From NCBI GenBank assembly GCA_009761415.1, contig QUOL01000001.1:496001-560000 (forward strand): 64,000 nt of DNA, read 5' to 3'. This DNA comes from Sarcomyxa edulis. Lineage: Eukaryota > Basidiomycota > Agaricomycetes > Agaricales > Mycenaceae. Below, piece by piece: positions 34,098 to 47,718 of the stretch. Positions within the stretch are counted from its first letter, which is position 1. Each line of letters starts with the position of its first letter. Position numbers and translations under genes: made by a program. The notes beneath the pieces were generated by a model. It worked only from the letters and a program-made list of their open reading frames with translations, was not told the origin of the DNA and made no database searches.

Positions 34098-36713
34098 ATG
34101 GACCCTCAAGCTAGCATATCAAAGGCCGAGGCTAGCAGCTCGAAACGCCCTAGGAAGAAAGTCAAAACTGATGTCGCGCCTGCCACTGGAAGTGGAGACA
34201 CCTCAACCCCTGTCGACAATGATCCTACTAGCAAATCGGTCACGAACAAAGGAAAGGGCAAGGCCAAGAAACAAGGAAAGCTTGCAGGCCTCATGAACAT
34301 GCCGTTGGACATCTTATTTGAGGCGCGAACTCTTCTTAGTTTAATCCTTTGTTGTACTGATCTCTTTTCTCCAGATTTTCGGACACCTCTGTCCCCTTGA
34401 TATTTTACATCTCGCTCGTATGACGAAGCAATTCAGAAGCGTTCTCATGCATCGCTCAGCTATTTCGGTGTGGAAAGAAGCCCGCAAGAACGTTCCTGGG
34501 CTCCCGGATTGCCCTTTTGACCTGACAGAGCCCGAATGGGCTAACCTTGCATTTGACCAACGTTGTCATGTAATTCCATCCACTCTACTTGTCATCATGT
34601 GGCTCATACCTTTGCTTTATAGTATTGTCCTGCGAGCGGTGTACGCGCAGTGGAGTGGAGATTTCGGGCGCGTATATGCGGTAAATGCGCCAAAGTCAGG
34701 CAAGTCATATGTCCTAATAACTGGCTCCAGTGCGTTAACTGAACGCGTTCTCAGATTGGCAGATGTACGGCGGCTCAGTAGTCCAGGTCACTTAGCAAAG
34801 ATGATTCCGACGCGTATTGGCAGTAAGCGTCTATCCCCTCGGGACAGGTCTCTGCTGGTATTCACCCTCATGCTATAGAAGGACACGTAATTATGTGCCA
34901 AGACTCGGATTTTCAAGCAGTGTGGAAGGAATACTACGACATTGACAGTGATGACGATAAGGCAGCCTTTATGCTGGCTAGGAAGGCTCATGTAGCTCGT
35001 GTCATCGAAGTGAGTACTTCTGATCTGTGTATATTCGTACGGTTTTCTTATTTATGCGCATATAGCATGCGGAAATCTGCGAGGCATGGGCTCAATCACG
35101 AGCAGATGACCGATCGAATGTTTTGGAAGAACGTAGAGAGCAAAGAAAGGATGCGTGCGTGAACGGTCCTGTACATATGTTGCTTTGTAGTATCACTAAC
35201 TCTATGTCAACCCAGGATCATCGATAAACTCGTAGACTTGGGATGGGGCGTCGATCTGGCCGTCATGTCCCAGGGAGCATTCGCAAATTTGAAGGAAGTG
35301 AGACAACCCGTTCTCCTTACAGAGCGCAGTCAGTCCCTTCTTGATGTTTGGTTTCTCACTGGGCTGACGTATCCACTCATTCAAGTATGGGCCAACATCA
35401 GGCCTGCGGTATTGGCATACATGGAAACCATCAAGACGAAACGCCTGTTACGCGAGCACGCCGCTATCGTCACGAAGAGAAGAAGATTGGCCGTCGAAGT
35501 CCTCCGCAAGTACAAGAACTCACGGCTTCCATGTACCGAAGCTATGCCCGAAGTCGCTGATTTCTTTGCCTTCCCTGAAGTTGCGCCCATACTCGAGCAA
35601 GGAAGCGAAGTCATCGTCACTGAATCCACTTTTTCCGATGTCGTCTCGAAATTACCCGAACTTGTGACAAAGTGGCAGACCGCCATAGAGTCGCAATTGG
35701 TGAAGAAACTCCAGAGCGACTATGTTCAAAATAACAAGGAGGATGAGGAGCACGAAGTTGACATCACCTCTTTCCCAGGAAATCTAAACCTCGCCAAAAA
35801 CGTTTTTGTCTGTATTTCGTGTGCCAGACGCGAGGCTGTTTATACTTATGACAGCAGCGATAGTGACAGTGATGGAGTCACTTACGCCTCGTACACGAAA
35901 CCCATCGTCAAACCGCTATACTATCCCGAAGTACTCGCCCATCGATGTCTAACACGACAATGGTCTCTTTTCCATTACGGGCTCTACAAGGACCCTTCGC
36001 TCTACATCAGGGATCGTCGCGGAACTCGACGGCCATGGACTTGCCGCCAGATCAGCTTAAGTGAGAACATGGGGACGATAGTGGAGCAGATCGTTCGTAT
36101 ATCGGGGTTGGATCCGTCTACAGCGACCGTCGAAGATATGGATAAACTAGATGCCAGGTTCGCGTGCATTACTTGCGATACGCAAAAGAGTGATTGCTAC
36201 GTCTTTGGTTGGCGAAGTGCTGTGGGTCCTCTTGATAGTCTGTGCTACGAGAGAAAGTCCAATGATTTGATTCTTGACAGGTGGCGCATCATGGCCATGC
36301 ACATCATTGTAAAGAGAGAATTTGGCGTAAGCTCACCGACGACCAAGCACGGGAGGCGCGTCGTCAAGAATCTGACTTTGCAAAAGCGTCCAACATCGAC
36401 TCGCATCTGTCTCATCTCCCAGACCAGAACCTTCCAGCTTGGGAATGTCTTCATTGCCGCGACCTTCCGACAGAAATGGCTCCTGCAGCTTTTGCTAATG
36501 TTATGGACCATGTTATATCGACGTGCGTATCTTCAGTCAACCCGTTATTTAATATTTATTGATTCCTTTCTTCACAGACATGAGATCTCCAAGCCCGAAC
36601 TCAACAAAGACTTCTACCGGGTATTCGACTCTCATCAATTTTATTCTGAAGACCCTTTGCTGCGCTTCCAGACCTCCAGCCTCCCTAGATCCCTTTTAGG
36701 TCTTGACGATTGA
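34098..36713 (+). CDS. F-box protein with cysteine motifs (paralogue 1)
   Basis: A disordered, Lys-rich leader (SSSKRPRKKVKTD) precedes an F-box: LMNMPLDILFEIFGHLCPLD, ILHLARMTKQFRSVL. The downstream segment KNVPGLPDCPFDLTEPEWAN is typical of a large Agaricomycete family. CPASGVRAVEWRFRARICGK and later CISCARREA, CITCDTQKSD and CLHCRDLP give several CXXC pairs that may bind zinc. F-box proteins usually link SCF ubiquitin ligases to substrates; the substrate is unknown. At least six introns. The gene is a paralogue of the minus-strand gene at 42100-44645 over its full length, including the ending (KPELNKDFYR against QPELNVDYYK). Short in-frame acidic runs occur, but there is no break. Confidence 0.8.
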
Positions 36714-36952
36714 AGAAAGTAGTTACGAAATCAGTGTATAGTGTATGACTCGCCTAGTCTTCCAGTAATGCAATCAAAGACACCTCTGTGAGGTCGCTGG
36801 CGCGACACGCGTCGAGAGTGTGCGTGACATTTATTTCTTCCCAATTCGGTCGAGGGGTGGGAATCCAAGAAACGATTTTTCGTCTCCGAATCTGCAGTGT
36901 TGCTCACCGTTCTGCACGTCCTCCAAACACCCAGTCTAGCCGCCTCCTTACA

Positions 36953-39330
36953 ATGGCAGCTCCCTACAAAAATGCAACACCCAAGAAGGCTAAGTCCTCC
37001 ACATCAAAATCAGCCGCATTGAAGAAACCCACCTTAGCAAAAGTGAAAGGCGAGAACTTTTACCGAAATGCAAAGCAGGTCTCCCGACTCAAGATGCTCA
37101 ATGGGGGGAAACCCATTCGAGACAAGGATGGGAAAATCACTCAGGCTGCTGCGTTCCAGAAGGGTGAAGATGAGACTCTGCCAGGAAGAGTACAACCGGA
37201 TCGACGATGGTTTGGTACGTTTATGCTTTTTGTCCTCTCTTTGAATAGAAAGCAAGTCTAACTCTGCTTAATTGATATCCAGGAAACACCAGAGTCATCT
37301 CCCAGACTGCTTTGGATCATTTCCGTACGAGCCTGTCATCCAGGAAGAATGACCCATACTCTGTCCTTCTCCGCCGCAACAAACTCCCAATGGCGCTTCT
37401 CGATGATGACCTTAACCCAAACACACGCAAGGTAATCGCAGCTTATAGCTCACTCTACACTTGACCTTGACTATCCCTTCCCTCGCAGCGGTCTCACATT
37501 GTCGAAACAGAACCTTTCGGAGAGACGTTCGGACCCAAAGCACAGCGTAAAAAACCAAGAATCGATGCTGGGACATTCGAAGAATTAGGTAAACTTGGTG
37601 CAGCTGCAGCAGAAGTAGCGGGTACTGGAGTTATAGGTGAGTTTATCTTACTATTCATCGATATTGCAGTCTCTCATGCTCCACGTGCAGAACCCCTCGC
37701 CTCTGCCGTAGCCGAAGCACAAACGCACGCTGACTATAACGAGCCTATCTATGCCAAGGGTACTTCTCGCCGCATCTACGGAGAGCTGTACAAGGTCATC
37801 GACTCGTCAGATGTCATTCTTCATATTTTGGATGCTCGTGATCCATTGGGAACGATGTGTCAAAGTGTGCTCGAATACGTCAAGAAAGAAAAGTCTCACA
37901 AGCAGGTTGTGCTTATCATTAACAAGTGTGATCTAGTACCGAATTGGGTTACTGTGCGTTGCTCTTTTTTCTTTCGCTGGTTCTTCGCAACTAAATCGTG
38001 TACAGGCGAGATATATCCAACATCTGACGCCACGTTATCCTACCATCGCTTTCCACGCATCGCCTAATCATTCCTTCGGCAAAGGATCATTAATTCAGCT
38101 CCTGCGCCAATTCTCTCATCTGCACTCGGACAAAAAACAAATTTCTGTAGGATTCATCGGATACCCAAATGTTGGCAAGAGCAGTGTTATCAACACCCTG
38201 AAAAGCGGCAAAGTCTGTCGTGTCGCTCCCATTCCTGGGGAGACCAAAGTAAGTCTACAATCTACGTTCGTTTCAACTCACTCAGACGCTCATCTACATG
38301 TAGGTGTGGCAATATATCACACTGACTCGCCGGATATACCTCATCGATTGTCCTGGGATTGTCCCAACTTCAGCACACGACACTGAGACGTCGACGGTGC
38401 TCAAGGGTGTCGTTCGTGTTGAGGCGCTGCCTACCCCCTCAGATCATATTCCTGCTTTGATGGAGCGTGTCAAGCCTGTTTATCTCTCCCGAACGTATGG
38501 AATTCCACTACCGAAGGGTGAGGATGGTGAGACAAAGACGTGGAGTGCTGAGGAGTTCTTGGACAAGATGGCTAGGATGAAGGGCAGACTGTTGAAGGGG
38601 GGTGAACCGGATAGAGAGGGTGTTTCGAAGATTGTCTTGAGTGATTGGGTTAGGGGTAGGATTCCGTTTTTCGTTGCGCCCCCGGAGAGGTCAGAGGAGC
38701 TGAATAAGGTGGAGGCGAAAGCGAGAAGAGTCGAGAAGGGCAAGGGTAAGGCCAAGGCCAAGGAGGGAGAGGATGAGGTTCCTGGGGTTCACCAACATCT
38801 GGGTTCGATCATGCAGAAGAACTCGTTCTTACCGGAGGATATTCAACCGCTGGATGAGGAGGAAGAAGATGTTGCAGAGGAAGAGAATGCGTCTGGTGGA
38901 GAGGAGTCACAGGAAGACGAGGAGGCTGAAGGCGAAGAGGAAGAACTCTCTTGGAACGATGTCTTCACTGGGATCCAGGAGGCGGCCGACGAGGCTATCC
39001 CCGAGGACGGTGCCGCAGATAAATCGGACCAAGGTACGTCAGTTTTTCTAACCGTGCTAACTTATTCTCATGGCGTGGCGTTAAGGCTCGGATGATGAAG
39101 ACGCAGGGCCAAGTGACAAGAAAGAGCCGCGTATGAAGACTAGCAAGGTACTCGTCTCTCTATTGCGAGTTGGCGGTCCGTTCTAACCTTCCCAATCACA
39201 GAAAAAAGCGGAGAATTTCTATTCCAACGCGAACGTGAAAAACAAGAACCGGAACAAGTCCAAATTGCTCCGTTCTTTGCCTGTTGGAAAGAAGGCAGGT
39301 GGACGGAGAAAAGGAAAAGATGCAGCGTGA
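36953..39330 (+). CDS. NOG2: nucleolar GTP-binding protein 2 (NOG2/GNL2), 60S assembly GTPase
   Basis: This is a circularly permuted GTPase acting in the nucleolus and nucleus on pre-60S particles. The NGP1NT leader is present ([39 protein letters not shown]). The motif order is permuted: LDARDPLGT, then G4 INKCDLVP, then G1 [17 protein letters not shown], then PGETKVWQ, then G3 IDCPGIV. A long acidic C-terminal region and a basic tail ([20 protein letters not shown]) follow. Seven introns; about 660 residues. The start at 36953 (ACAATGG) matches the conserved N-terminus. Confidence 0.95.
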
Positions 39331-39656
39331 TCAACGTGTGTGTGAGTCTATTTCGTGAACGTGATTGGATGTTATACTGATTCGTTCGTTTTCTAGCCAA
39401 GGATGTCGAGTCTTTCATGTATTACAGTTGTCGAATACAAATATAACGCAGTACGATGATGTCAATGCAACTAGAGCTGCTAGGGTAGGCTAGCGTGTGC
39501 TGCAGGAGGCTCTTTGAACGGTCTAGCCACGGAGGCAAATGAGGGTATACTGATTCCCGCGATCTGCACCAACGCGACGACTCGAAAAAAAAACCATCGG
39601 GTCGCTCGACCGCACTGGGCTTTTGAGATGTTCCCACGGTGGAATTGAGCGAAATG

Positions 39657-39664
39657 ATAAAAGG
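39657..39664 (+). promoter_or_regulatory. TATA-like element of the enolase gene
   Basis: ATAAAAGG lies 49 bases before the enolase ATG, and pyrimidine-rich sequence (ctcctttccaaccacc) lies between them. This arrangement is usual for strongly expressed fungal glycolytic genes. Confidence 0.45.
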
Positions 39665-39712
39665 CGAACCGTTGCTTCCGATTAAAATCCATTCTCCTTT
39701 CCAACCACCATT

Positions 39713-41397
<1,685 letters not shown>

Positions 41398-42099
41398 ACA
41401 CTGTACGATGCTGAAGAAGTAAAAGAATACTCACTTATAGACTTGTAGTTCACATTCCCCTCCCGTTGTTGTATCACCATTTACGAGCAAAAGAAAAATT
41501 AACGAAGTAATATGGCGCTCTCCTGTCATCGTGTCTCATACATAAGCCAGTCTACTGAGGTCTAGTTTCGTGAATCTCAAGATGATATCTATTGTGGCGA
41601 ATACAACGCGAGCGATTACAATCGGATGTCCTCGCGATCGATATGCCGTATTCGGGAAAATAAAAGTCGCGTGCACGGTTGACGCGTCGCGCTTGATCGT
41701 GCCGAGCGTTCGACATTCCTTAGCAAAGTGATTGCAAGTCCTCTCGTTACTACTGCAACATGTTAGCTGGCGTGGTTCAATCTTCCACACCTTCTGATGT
41801 CTACGTACGCGCGTTGGACTACGTGTGCACGGTTCGAAATTAAGTAGAACCCCTATGTGGCCCTTATGCAGTGTTTTGCCTCCGTCGGTCTGTTTTATCA
41901 GGTCTTGGTGAGCACTGAACATGGCAACTGTTGCTATCCTTCGTCTCCTATTTTATTGGGTTTAATGAAAGCTCAGACCTGCTTTACGAATCTTCACGTC
42001 GATCCATTGTTATCTGAAGATATGATAATCGCAAGTATAGAATGAGAAGGGTATGATCAATAACGTATCTATGGATATAGTGGTTCCAAGACGCAAGTA
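41398..42099. other. 3'-3' intergenic region (enolase/F-box 2)
   Basis: About 700 bases. The only longer open frame (41536-41922, minus) has no known motif and runs into the enolase 3' region. I do not support a gene here. Confidence 0.5.
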
Positions 42100-44645
42100 T
42101 CAAGCTGGTCTTCTTCTCAGTACCTGTCCCCCATGCTTGAAGTACGCATCGTTCTTATAAATCTGCGGTGCGGCGAAATCCTTGTAGTAGTCCACGTTGA
42201 GCTCGGGTTGAAGAATGCCGTGCCTATAAGTACATATATGCCATCAGGGAAATTACAAAAGCGAGTGGCACAGAAGATCAACGTACGCTTCCCTGATGTG
42301 TTCTATCGTCACTTCAAGTAATTCCACATCTCTTTCCGAAGGCAGATCGCGACAATGTACGCAGGACCAGACAATCAGGTCGGAAGGAGACAAGTATGAC
42401 TCTTTTCTACGATTGCAGCTCGCGATCATTTCGTAGTTTCGCTGTTCAGAAGAGATTGCCCGTTCTGTTTCCTCGGGAGAAAGCAGCTTCCAAGTGACCA
42501 CTTTGTGGAAATGCCGCTCTGCATGGTGTTTGACCTGAACAAATATGAGTCGGTAGAGGTTCATCACGTAGGAGGCAGACTTACCGCGCTCCTCCATCCG
42601 AAAGTATCTACGTCAAGACTGTTCGCGTCGTTAATGTCTGCACAGGAGAGACACGCAAGTCTCGGATCAAGTGTGTCCATCTCGCATGCAGTAGTGGTCG
42701 TCGCATCCAGCTGGCAAGCCTCGACGATCCGCTTGACGATGTTGCCCGTTGATCTATCCAAGAGCAATTCGCGACACGACCATTCCTTGCGAACCGTCCC
42801 AAGATGTTCCAAGCTTTTCGAGACGTCCTCCGATTTCCTCCTATGGGTTGGATTATTCGAAACGCTTCTCTTCGTCAAACAAGAATGACCGAGGACTTTC
42901 GGGAAAAAGAGCGGTTTTGAGATGTTCAGAAAATGGGGACCTATCTCGGGATCATCCAACACGTATGCGTAGTCAATGTCGCCTTTCGAGATGAAGGTAC
43001 AATCAGGGCAACTGAAAACTGTCGTCGCGAGTACTCTGTTTTCGTCCTCGTCTTCATTTGAAGCAGATTCGGAATCAGAAGCCTCGTCGAGACCCCACCG
43101 CAGGTTTGAAGGCATTCTTTCAGACGTCTGTCGAGTATCTTCGTCGGTATCTTTGCTTTTACGTATCAGCTGTCGAACGACACGAGTGCGCCACTCGTGT
43201 ATCAAACCTGGCAACAGAGAGACGACTCCCGTGAAACTAGATCCGTCAACCTCGACGTTTACCGGTTGTTCGAGGATGTCTTTAATGACAGGGAATAGGC
43301 AAAAATCGAAAGGTCCTGGCATAACGAGAGTATCCGGGAGTTGCGATGTTTTGTACGAGCGGAGGACTTTGATAGCATAGGGTTTACGAGCATTTACACA
43401 CGAAGCGAATTCTCGAGCCAATCGTTTGCGTCTCATATCTTCCATGAACTTCAGAAGTTCGGGTCGCACGGTTATCCAGACTGAAACAAACTTCAAAACA
43501 CAATAGATGACCAGAACGGTGTAAAGCTCACTGCGATCGGTAAGAGCCTGGGGTATCTTCACTGATTTGTGGTATCTCAGTGAGTCAGGGAATTGAATAG
43601 CCGTTATCTCTTCGTGCCACCCCATAATCGTGAGTCGCCCGACGATAGCCTGTTCTCTCTCGACCTTGACATGCTGAAGTTTGGCCTGGCGGCTTCGGGC
43701 ATTTGTCTCTCTCCACTCCTGGCATGCCTTGGATCGCTGTGAAGGAGAGCGTCAGTTGTCTGACCGCAGTGAGATTGAAAAAGTATACCTGGGCAATATC
43801 TCTGACTAGAGCCTGTCTCCTTCGGAGAAAGTCCTCGCGAGCGAGTGGCTCATCTTTGAGGGACAGATATTCGGCTTTCACGCGATCAAGTTCAGGGATA
43901 TAATGTGCCAAATGGAATTTCTCTGACGAACGATATCCACTCAGAATCAAGCAACAACCGATGCAAATGAATAGCTTACTGCTAGGACGGGTTGGTACCA
44001 GACCAACGTGAGAGAGACAATCGGGGAAGATGGGATCTTTACGCGAGTCCCAATGATAAATCCTGGTGACAACGAGCAACTATTCAGCACATCGAAGCAT
44101 CTAGACAGTAGTATCCCTTACTGATGTTTCACACATCTGGGGCATAGACGAATGCGAAGTTGCCAGTCGATAGTCCGGATACCAGGTGCAAGACACATCT
44201 GAATCAGTACAGGCTGTCATATATACGATGTATGAGACATCGAATGACCCACTTACATGACAATGTTGGCTGAACAAGAGACTTGCCCATTGTGGCTCAA
44301 TCAGATCAGGAGGACATTCCGGCAGGCCTGAGTCGTTGGCACGAGCTGACTTCCAGACCGGGATAGAGGATTTACTCATAAGCACACGTCGAAAACCTTT
44401 CGTCAATCGCGCAAGTAGGAGCACATCAAGTGGCGTCAAGTGCCCGAGTATCTGAAACGCAGAATATATGAACGGAGGAGACACATATCCTTGATACAAA
44501 GAATCACCTCAAAGAGAATCTCTAGTGGCATATGCAGAATTCTCGACAGCTGCCCAGCGCCACCCTTCCTCTTTGCAGGTTTCCTAGCAGCAAATATCTC
44601 AGTGGCTTGTTCATTGGTATATAGCCTGGCCTTTTTCCGAGGCAT
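42100..44645 (-). CDS. F-box protein with cysteine motifs (paralogue 2)
   Basis: This is a paralogue of the gene at 34098, transcribed in the opposite direction. It starts MPRKKARLYTNEQATEIF (an in-frame ATG 30 bases upstream is possible). The F-box is ILHMPLEILFEILGHLTPLD with LLLARLTKGFRRVLMSKSSI. The shared downstream block ANDSGLPECPPDLIEPQWAS follows, then cysteine pairs CIGCCLI, CPDCTFIS, CLSCADIN and CVHCRDLPSERD. The last exon encodes GILQPELNVDYYKDF and ends with a TGA at 42102-42100. About seven introns. It is intact by eye. The conserved core suggests substrate binding outside the F-box; no target is known. Confidence 0.8.
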
Positions 44646-45578
44646 GCCGAGAAATACGAGCGGTCGTTTTGACAATCAGAGCAAACGGCGCTGTTTTGCA
44701 GTCAAAGCTGGTGGACGTGGGAGGTAAGCTTCGTATCTGGGTGCAAGGATAAACGCTGATGAGACTCTACGAGCTTAGAGGCTTTATATGCATGAGAAGC
44801 AGCGTGTTATAGTTGACGACGACTGTATGCATCCATGACGTGAGATCTGCTGTTGGCCCGTTGTAGCCAGCATGCGTAGGGAGCAATATCATTTAAGGAG
44901 CCGAGGAATGAGGCGTATGACCATGAAAAGTCGCAGATCGTAGCAAGGAGACCCATAATAGCGATATAAATTGCCCGTAATAATGAAATGAGCCGTTCTG
45001 GGGAGAAGGAATTATATCGATAAAGGTGCGAAATCGACCGCGATTATCTAGCTCTGAGTCTTGGGCATCAAGCTCATGCATCGGCGCTCAGCTCTACAAC
45101 TTTGGAAATGGCATTAGTCCTCGGAGATGGTGAATTTGGGGTGCGAAGATCAGGACAGAACTGAGAAATAGCCCCGAAGTTGCCCATTAATGGTGGAAAT
45201 CGATGGATAGTTGACTCGGCTGCATCTGCGTGACGTGCAGCCTCCTGTTATCGATTAAGGACTACTTGTATAGAGCGATCTAGTAGTCTTCACGGGAACG
45301 ACAGCATGAACGAATACGTCGATTCGAAAGCTAATTGCAGGGCCCCTCGAAATGGAACGTCGGTGCTGTGCTATAGCCTATAAAGTAGCCTGTAAGAACG
45401 TCATATTATCCACCATGCGGTCCTGGATCCATGTGAGAAATGGGCTAAGATTTGATAGACTCAGATAGAGCTTTGTGATGAAGGTCGAGAAAGGAACGAA
45501 AAAGACTGAAATACAAAAAGTTGAGCGCCGACGAGTCACCGCATTCAAAAGTCAAACTCGTACCGTGTTGTATCCTTC
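44646..45578. other. intergenic region between F-box 2 and the RCC1 gene
   Basis: About 930 bases between divergent genes. There are no open frames with conserved motifs and no structured RNA. It should hold both promoters. Confidence 0.5.
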
Positions 45579-46979
45579 ATGGCACCAGTCCTTCTAGCGT
45601 CAGGATCCAACGCTCATGGCCAGCTAGCTAACGGAACTCTTCAGGATTCGCATACCTTCTCTCGATGCTCTTTTTCTGGTTATCCTCCTGGGGTTTTGCC
45701 ACCAACAGCGTCTAGAATCGTCCAGATCGCCAGCGGGGCCAATCATGCAGTAGCTCTCCTGGATGGAGATGGAGATGAACGCCAGATATGGGGTTGTGGC
45801 GATGGAAGTAAAGGACAACTAGGTTCTTCGTACTTGGACGATACCCAGTCGGGCACGGGCGAAGGAAGCTCATCTTCTTCTACATCGGTGTTTAAACGAC
45901 TCAATCTATCAAATTCAAGAGACTCGCATATTCTAGAGGGCCGCTCTCCGAGGCTAGTTGCTGCGTGTTGGGAGACAACTTATGTGGTTTTCTCGAGCGC
46001 CGGAAGGGGAGACATTTTAGTCTCAATGGGAGCTGATGATTTCGGGGATTTGGGAATTGGTAGAGGACTCGATAACAAGGCTTCGAAATCGAAAGGCAAA
46101 AGACCCGTCAAGTCTATGTCGCAGCTCCCATGGCATGTCGTCAAGTTTGATCATCTCACGGTAGAAGGAGGGCACCCTATCGACACTAGCACTCTTGCTA
46201 TTCAGTCGTTGATTGCAGGGCCACACCATGTCATTGCGGTCATAGAAGCTTCCCATAAACATAGGCTGGCTACTCCTGGAACGAAGAAGAATCGTTTTGC
46301 CGTTGGGTGGGGGGCTTCGCGTCATGGCCAACTTGGAAATATCTTGGACACCGGGATCAAGCCAGTCAAACCCATCGCATTTATCGATCATCCTAGGTTT
46401 ATTCCGCTACCCACCGCCGATATCCACTCTGTGGGAGTGGGCAATCAGCATACGATATTCTTACACGAATCTGGTAGTTGTTCAGGGCTTGGTTCCAATC
46501 GCAAAGGACAGTTGCAAGGTATCGAGGCCGCAAAGGGGGTGAAAGCGGTTCATTGTACGTGGCATGGCACATATCTTGTTCTTTCGTCCTCTATTTTGGC
46601 GACAGGGAGTGGATCTAAAGGCCAGTTAGGACGTGTATCGAATGCGGTAGATGATTTAGCTCCCGTCGAGTTTCCTTCGGCTTTGTCTGCTGCACATCGA
46701 CTGTCACGGATAGCTTGTGGCAGCGAGCACGTTCTAGCTTCATTCGAGACCGCGGAAGGGCAATCATCACCGGGAATGCCAAATCGAACGGAAGTTTGGG
46801 GATGGGGATGGAATGAACATGGAAATCTAGGCATCGGCACTACGGACGATGTGGTGCTACCTATGAAGATATGGCCTACCTCAGAAACCCCTGATAGCAG
46901 TGTAGTAGGCATTTGGGCAGGCTGTGGGACGAGTTGGATTGCTATTAATGTTGAAAATGCATCAGAGACTGTACGATAA
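45579..46979 (+). CDS. RCC1-repeat protein (alpha-tubulin suppressor ATS1-like)
   Basis: This is a single uninterrupted exon of 466 codons. The protein is built of RCC1-type beta-propeller repeats: LLASGSNAHGQLANGT, IWGCGDGSKGQLGSS, ILVSMGADDFGDLGIG, FAVGWGASRHGQLGN, CSGLGSNRKGQLQG, ILATGSGSKGQLGRV and WGWGWNEHGNLGIG, interleaved with VQIASGANHAVAL-like blocks. No additional domain is seen, so it is more like yeast Ats1 or small RCC1-like proteins than the chromatin exchange factor RCC1 itself. The function is not certain. The stop lies only 31 bases from the convergent Swi5 stop. Confidence 0.85.
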   Translation: MAPVLLASGSNAHGQLANGTLQDSHTFSRCSFSGYPPGVLPPTASRIVQIASGANHAVALLDGDGDERQIWGCGDGSKGQLGSSYLDDTQSGTGEGSSSSSTSVFKRLNLSNSRDSHILEGRSPRLVAACWETTYVVFSSAGRGDILVSMGADDFGDLGIGRGLDNKASKSKGKRPVKSMSQLPWHVVKFDHLTVEGGHPIDTSTLAIQSLIAGPHHVIAVIEASHKHRLATPGTKKNRFAVGWGASRHGQLGNILDTGIKPVKPIAFIDHPRFIPLPTADIHSVGVGNQHTIFLHESGSCSGLGSNRKGQLQGIEAAKGVKAVHCTWHGTYLVLSSSILATGSGSKGQLGRVSNAVDDLAPVEFPSALSAAHRLSRIACGSEHVLASFETAEGQSSPGMPNRTEVWGWGWNEHGNLGIGTTDDVVLPMKIWPTSETPDSSVVGIWAGCGTSWIAINVENASETVR

Positions 46980-47010
46980 TGATACTGCAAGAACGAAGTA
47001 AGGTTGCGAT

Positions 47011-47631
47011 TCAATCGGTGTTGGACAGTTCGAGGTCTTTGTGAATTTGTCGGACGGTAGTTTCCTTGAGGGTGGCGAGCTATAGGACTATTAATACGAG
47101 GTTTTATCTTTCAAGTTATAGACTTGCCCTGCCAATGAGAATCTGACGCATATATGCTATCAATGGAGAACGCATTTTATCTGGTCGCGGTTGGAATAGC
47201 ATACCTGAGTGGCATCTTTTGCTTCGTTGTACTGATGCAAAAGCTTGATGTGTTTTCTTGCTATCTCCTCTGCATCTTCGTCTTCGCTAAACCCAGAATA
47301 AGATGAGCTTCGCTGTCGGCGCTCAAGAGACGAGATGGATATCACCCCAACTCTTTCTGCAGGGCGTCGACCTCGGACTGCAAAGCAGAAATACGAGCCT
47401 CCTGTTTCTAAAGCATACATCTTTAGTACGAGCTGGAAAAACCGAGTCCGAATGTACCTTTGGATCCATCGAGATGTGCATCGTCGTTGGGCGAACGCGT
47501 TGTGGACGCGTTATTTGTGACATGACATATTTAAGATTCGGCTCGGCATCGATGGTGGCCGAGTTGCCCGCTCTCCGCTCTCCCACCGCGTTTTCTGTTC
47601 CCGCATACACAGGATCCCCATCTAGATTCAT
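47011..47631 (-). CDS. swi5: Swi5 homologue, recombination mediator
   Basis: Swi5 together with Sfr1 stabilises Rad51/Dmc1 filaments in homologous recombination. Five exons (47458-47631, 47346-47407, 47205-47286, 47128-47142, 47011-47079) give 133 residues. After a non-conserved leader comes a coiled coil (KQEARISALQSEVDALQKEL) and the Swi5 core EIARKHIKLLHQYNEAKDAT followed by QILIGRLATLKETTVRQIHK. This matches the fission yeast pattern of a helix, the HI.LLH.YNE motif and a final helix. Exon 4 has only 15 nt (ILIGR), and the intron after it starts with a perfect gcaagt donor (GC-AG, 47080-47127). Both are needed to keep the conserved C-terminus. The gene is divergent from the ABC transporter (87 bases between start codons). 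Confidence 0.85.
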
Positions 47632-47718
47632 TCTTACTGCGCCTTTTTCTCTCCTCTAAATAACTACACAATGTTCTTTGCCTGTTCTCGCTGAACATCT
47701 CTATCTATCTTCCAAACC

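Noticed and set aside
41536..41922. 128-codon minus-strand frame with a few Cys and His
   Set aside because: The residues do not form a regular zinc motif and the frame lies in a convergent 3' region.
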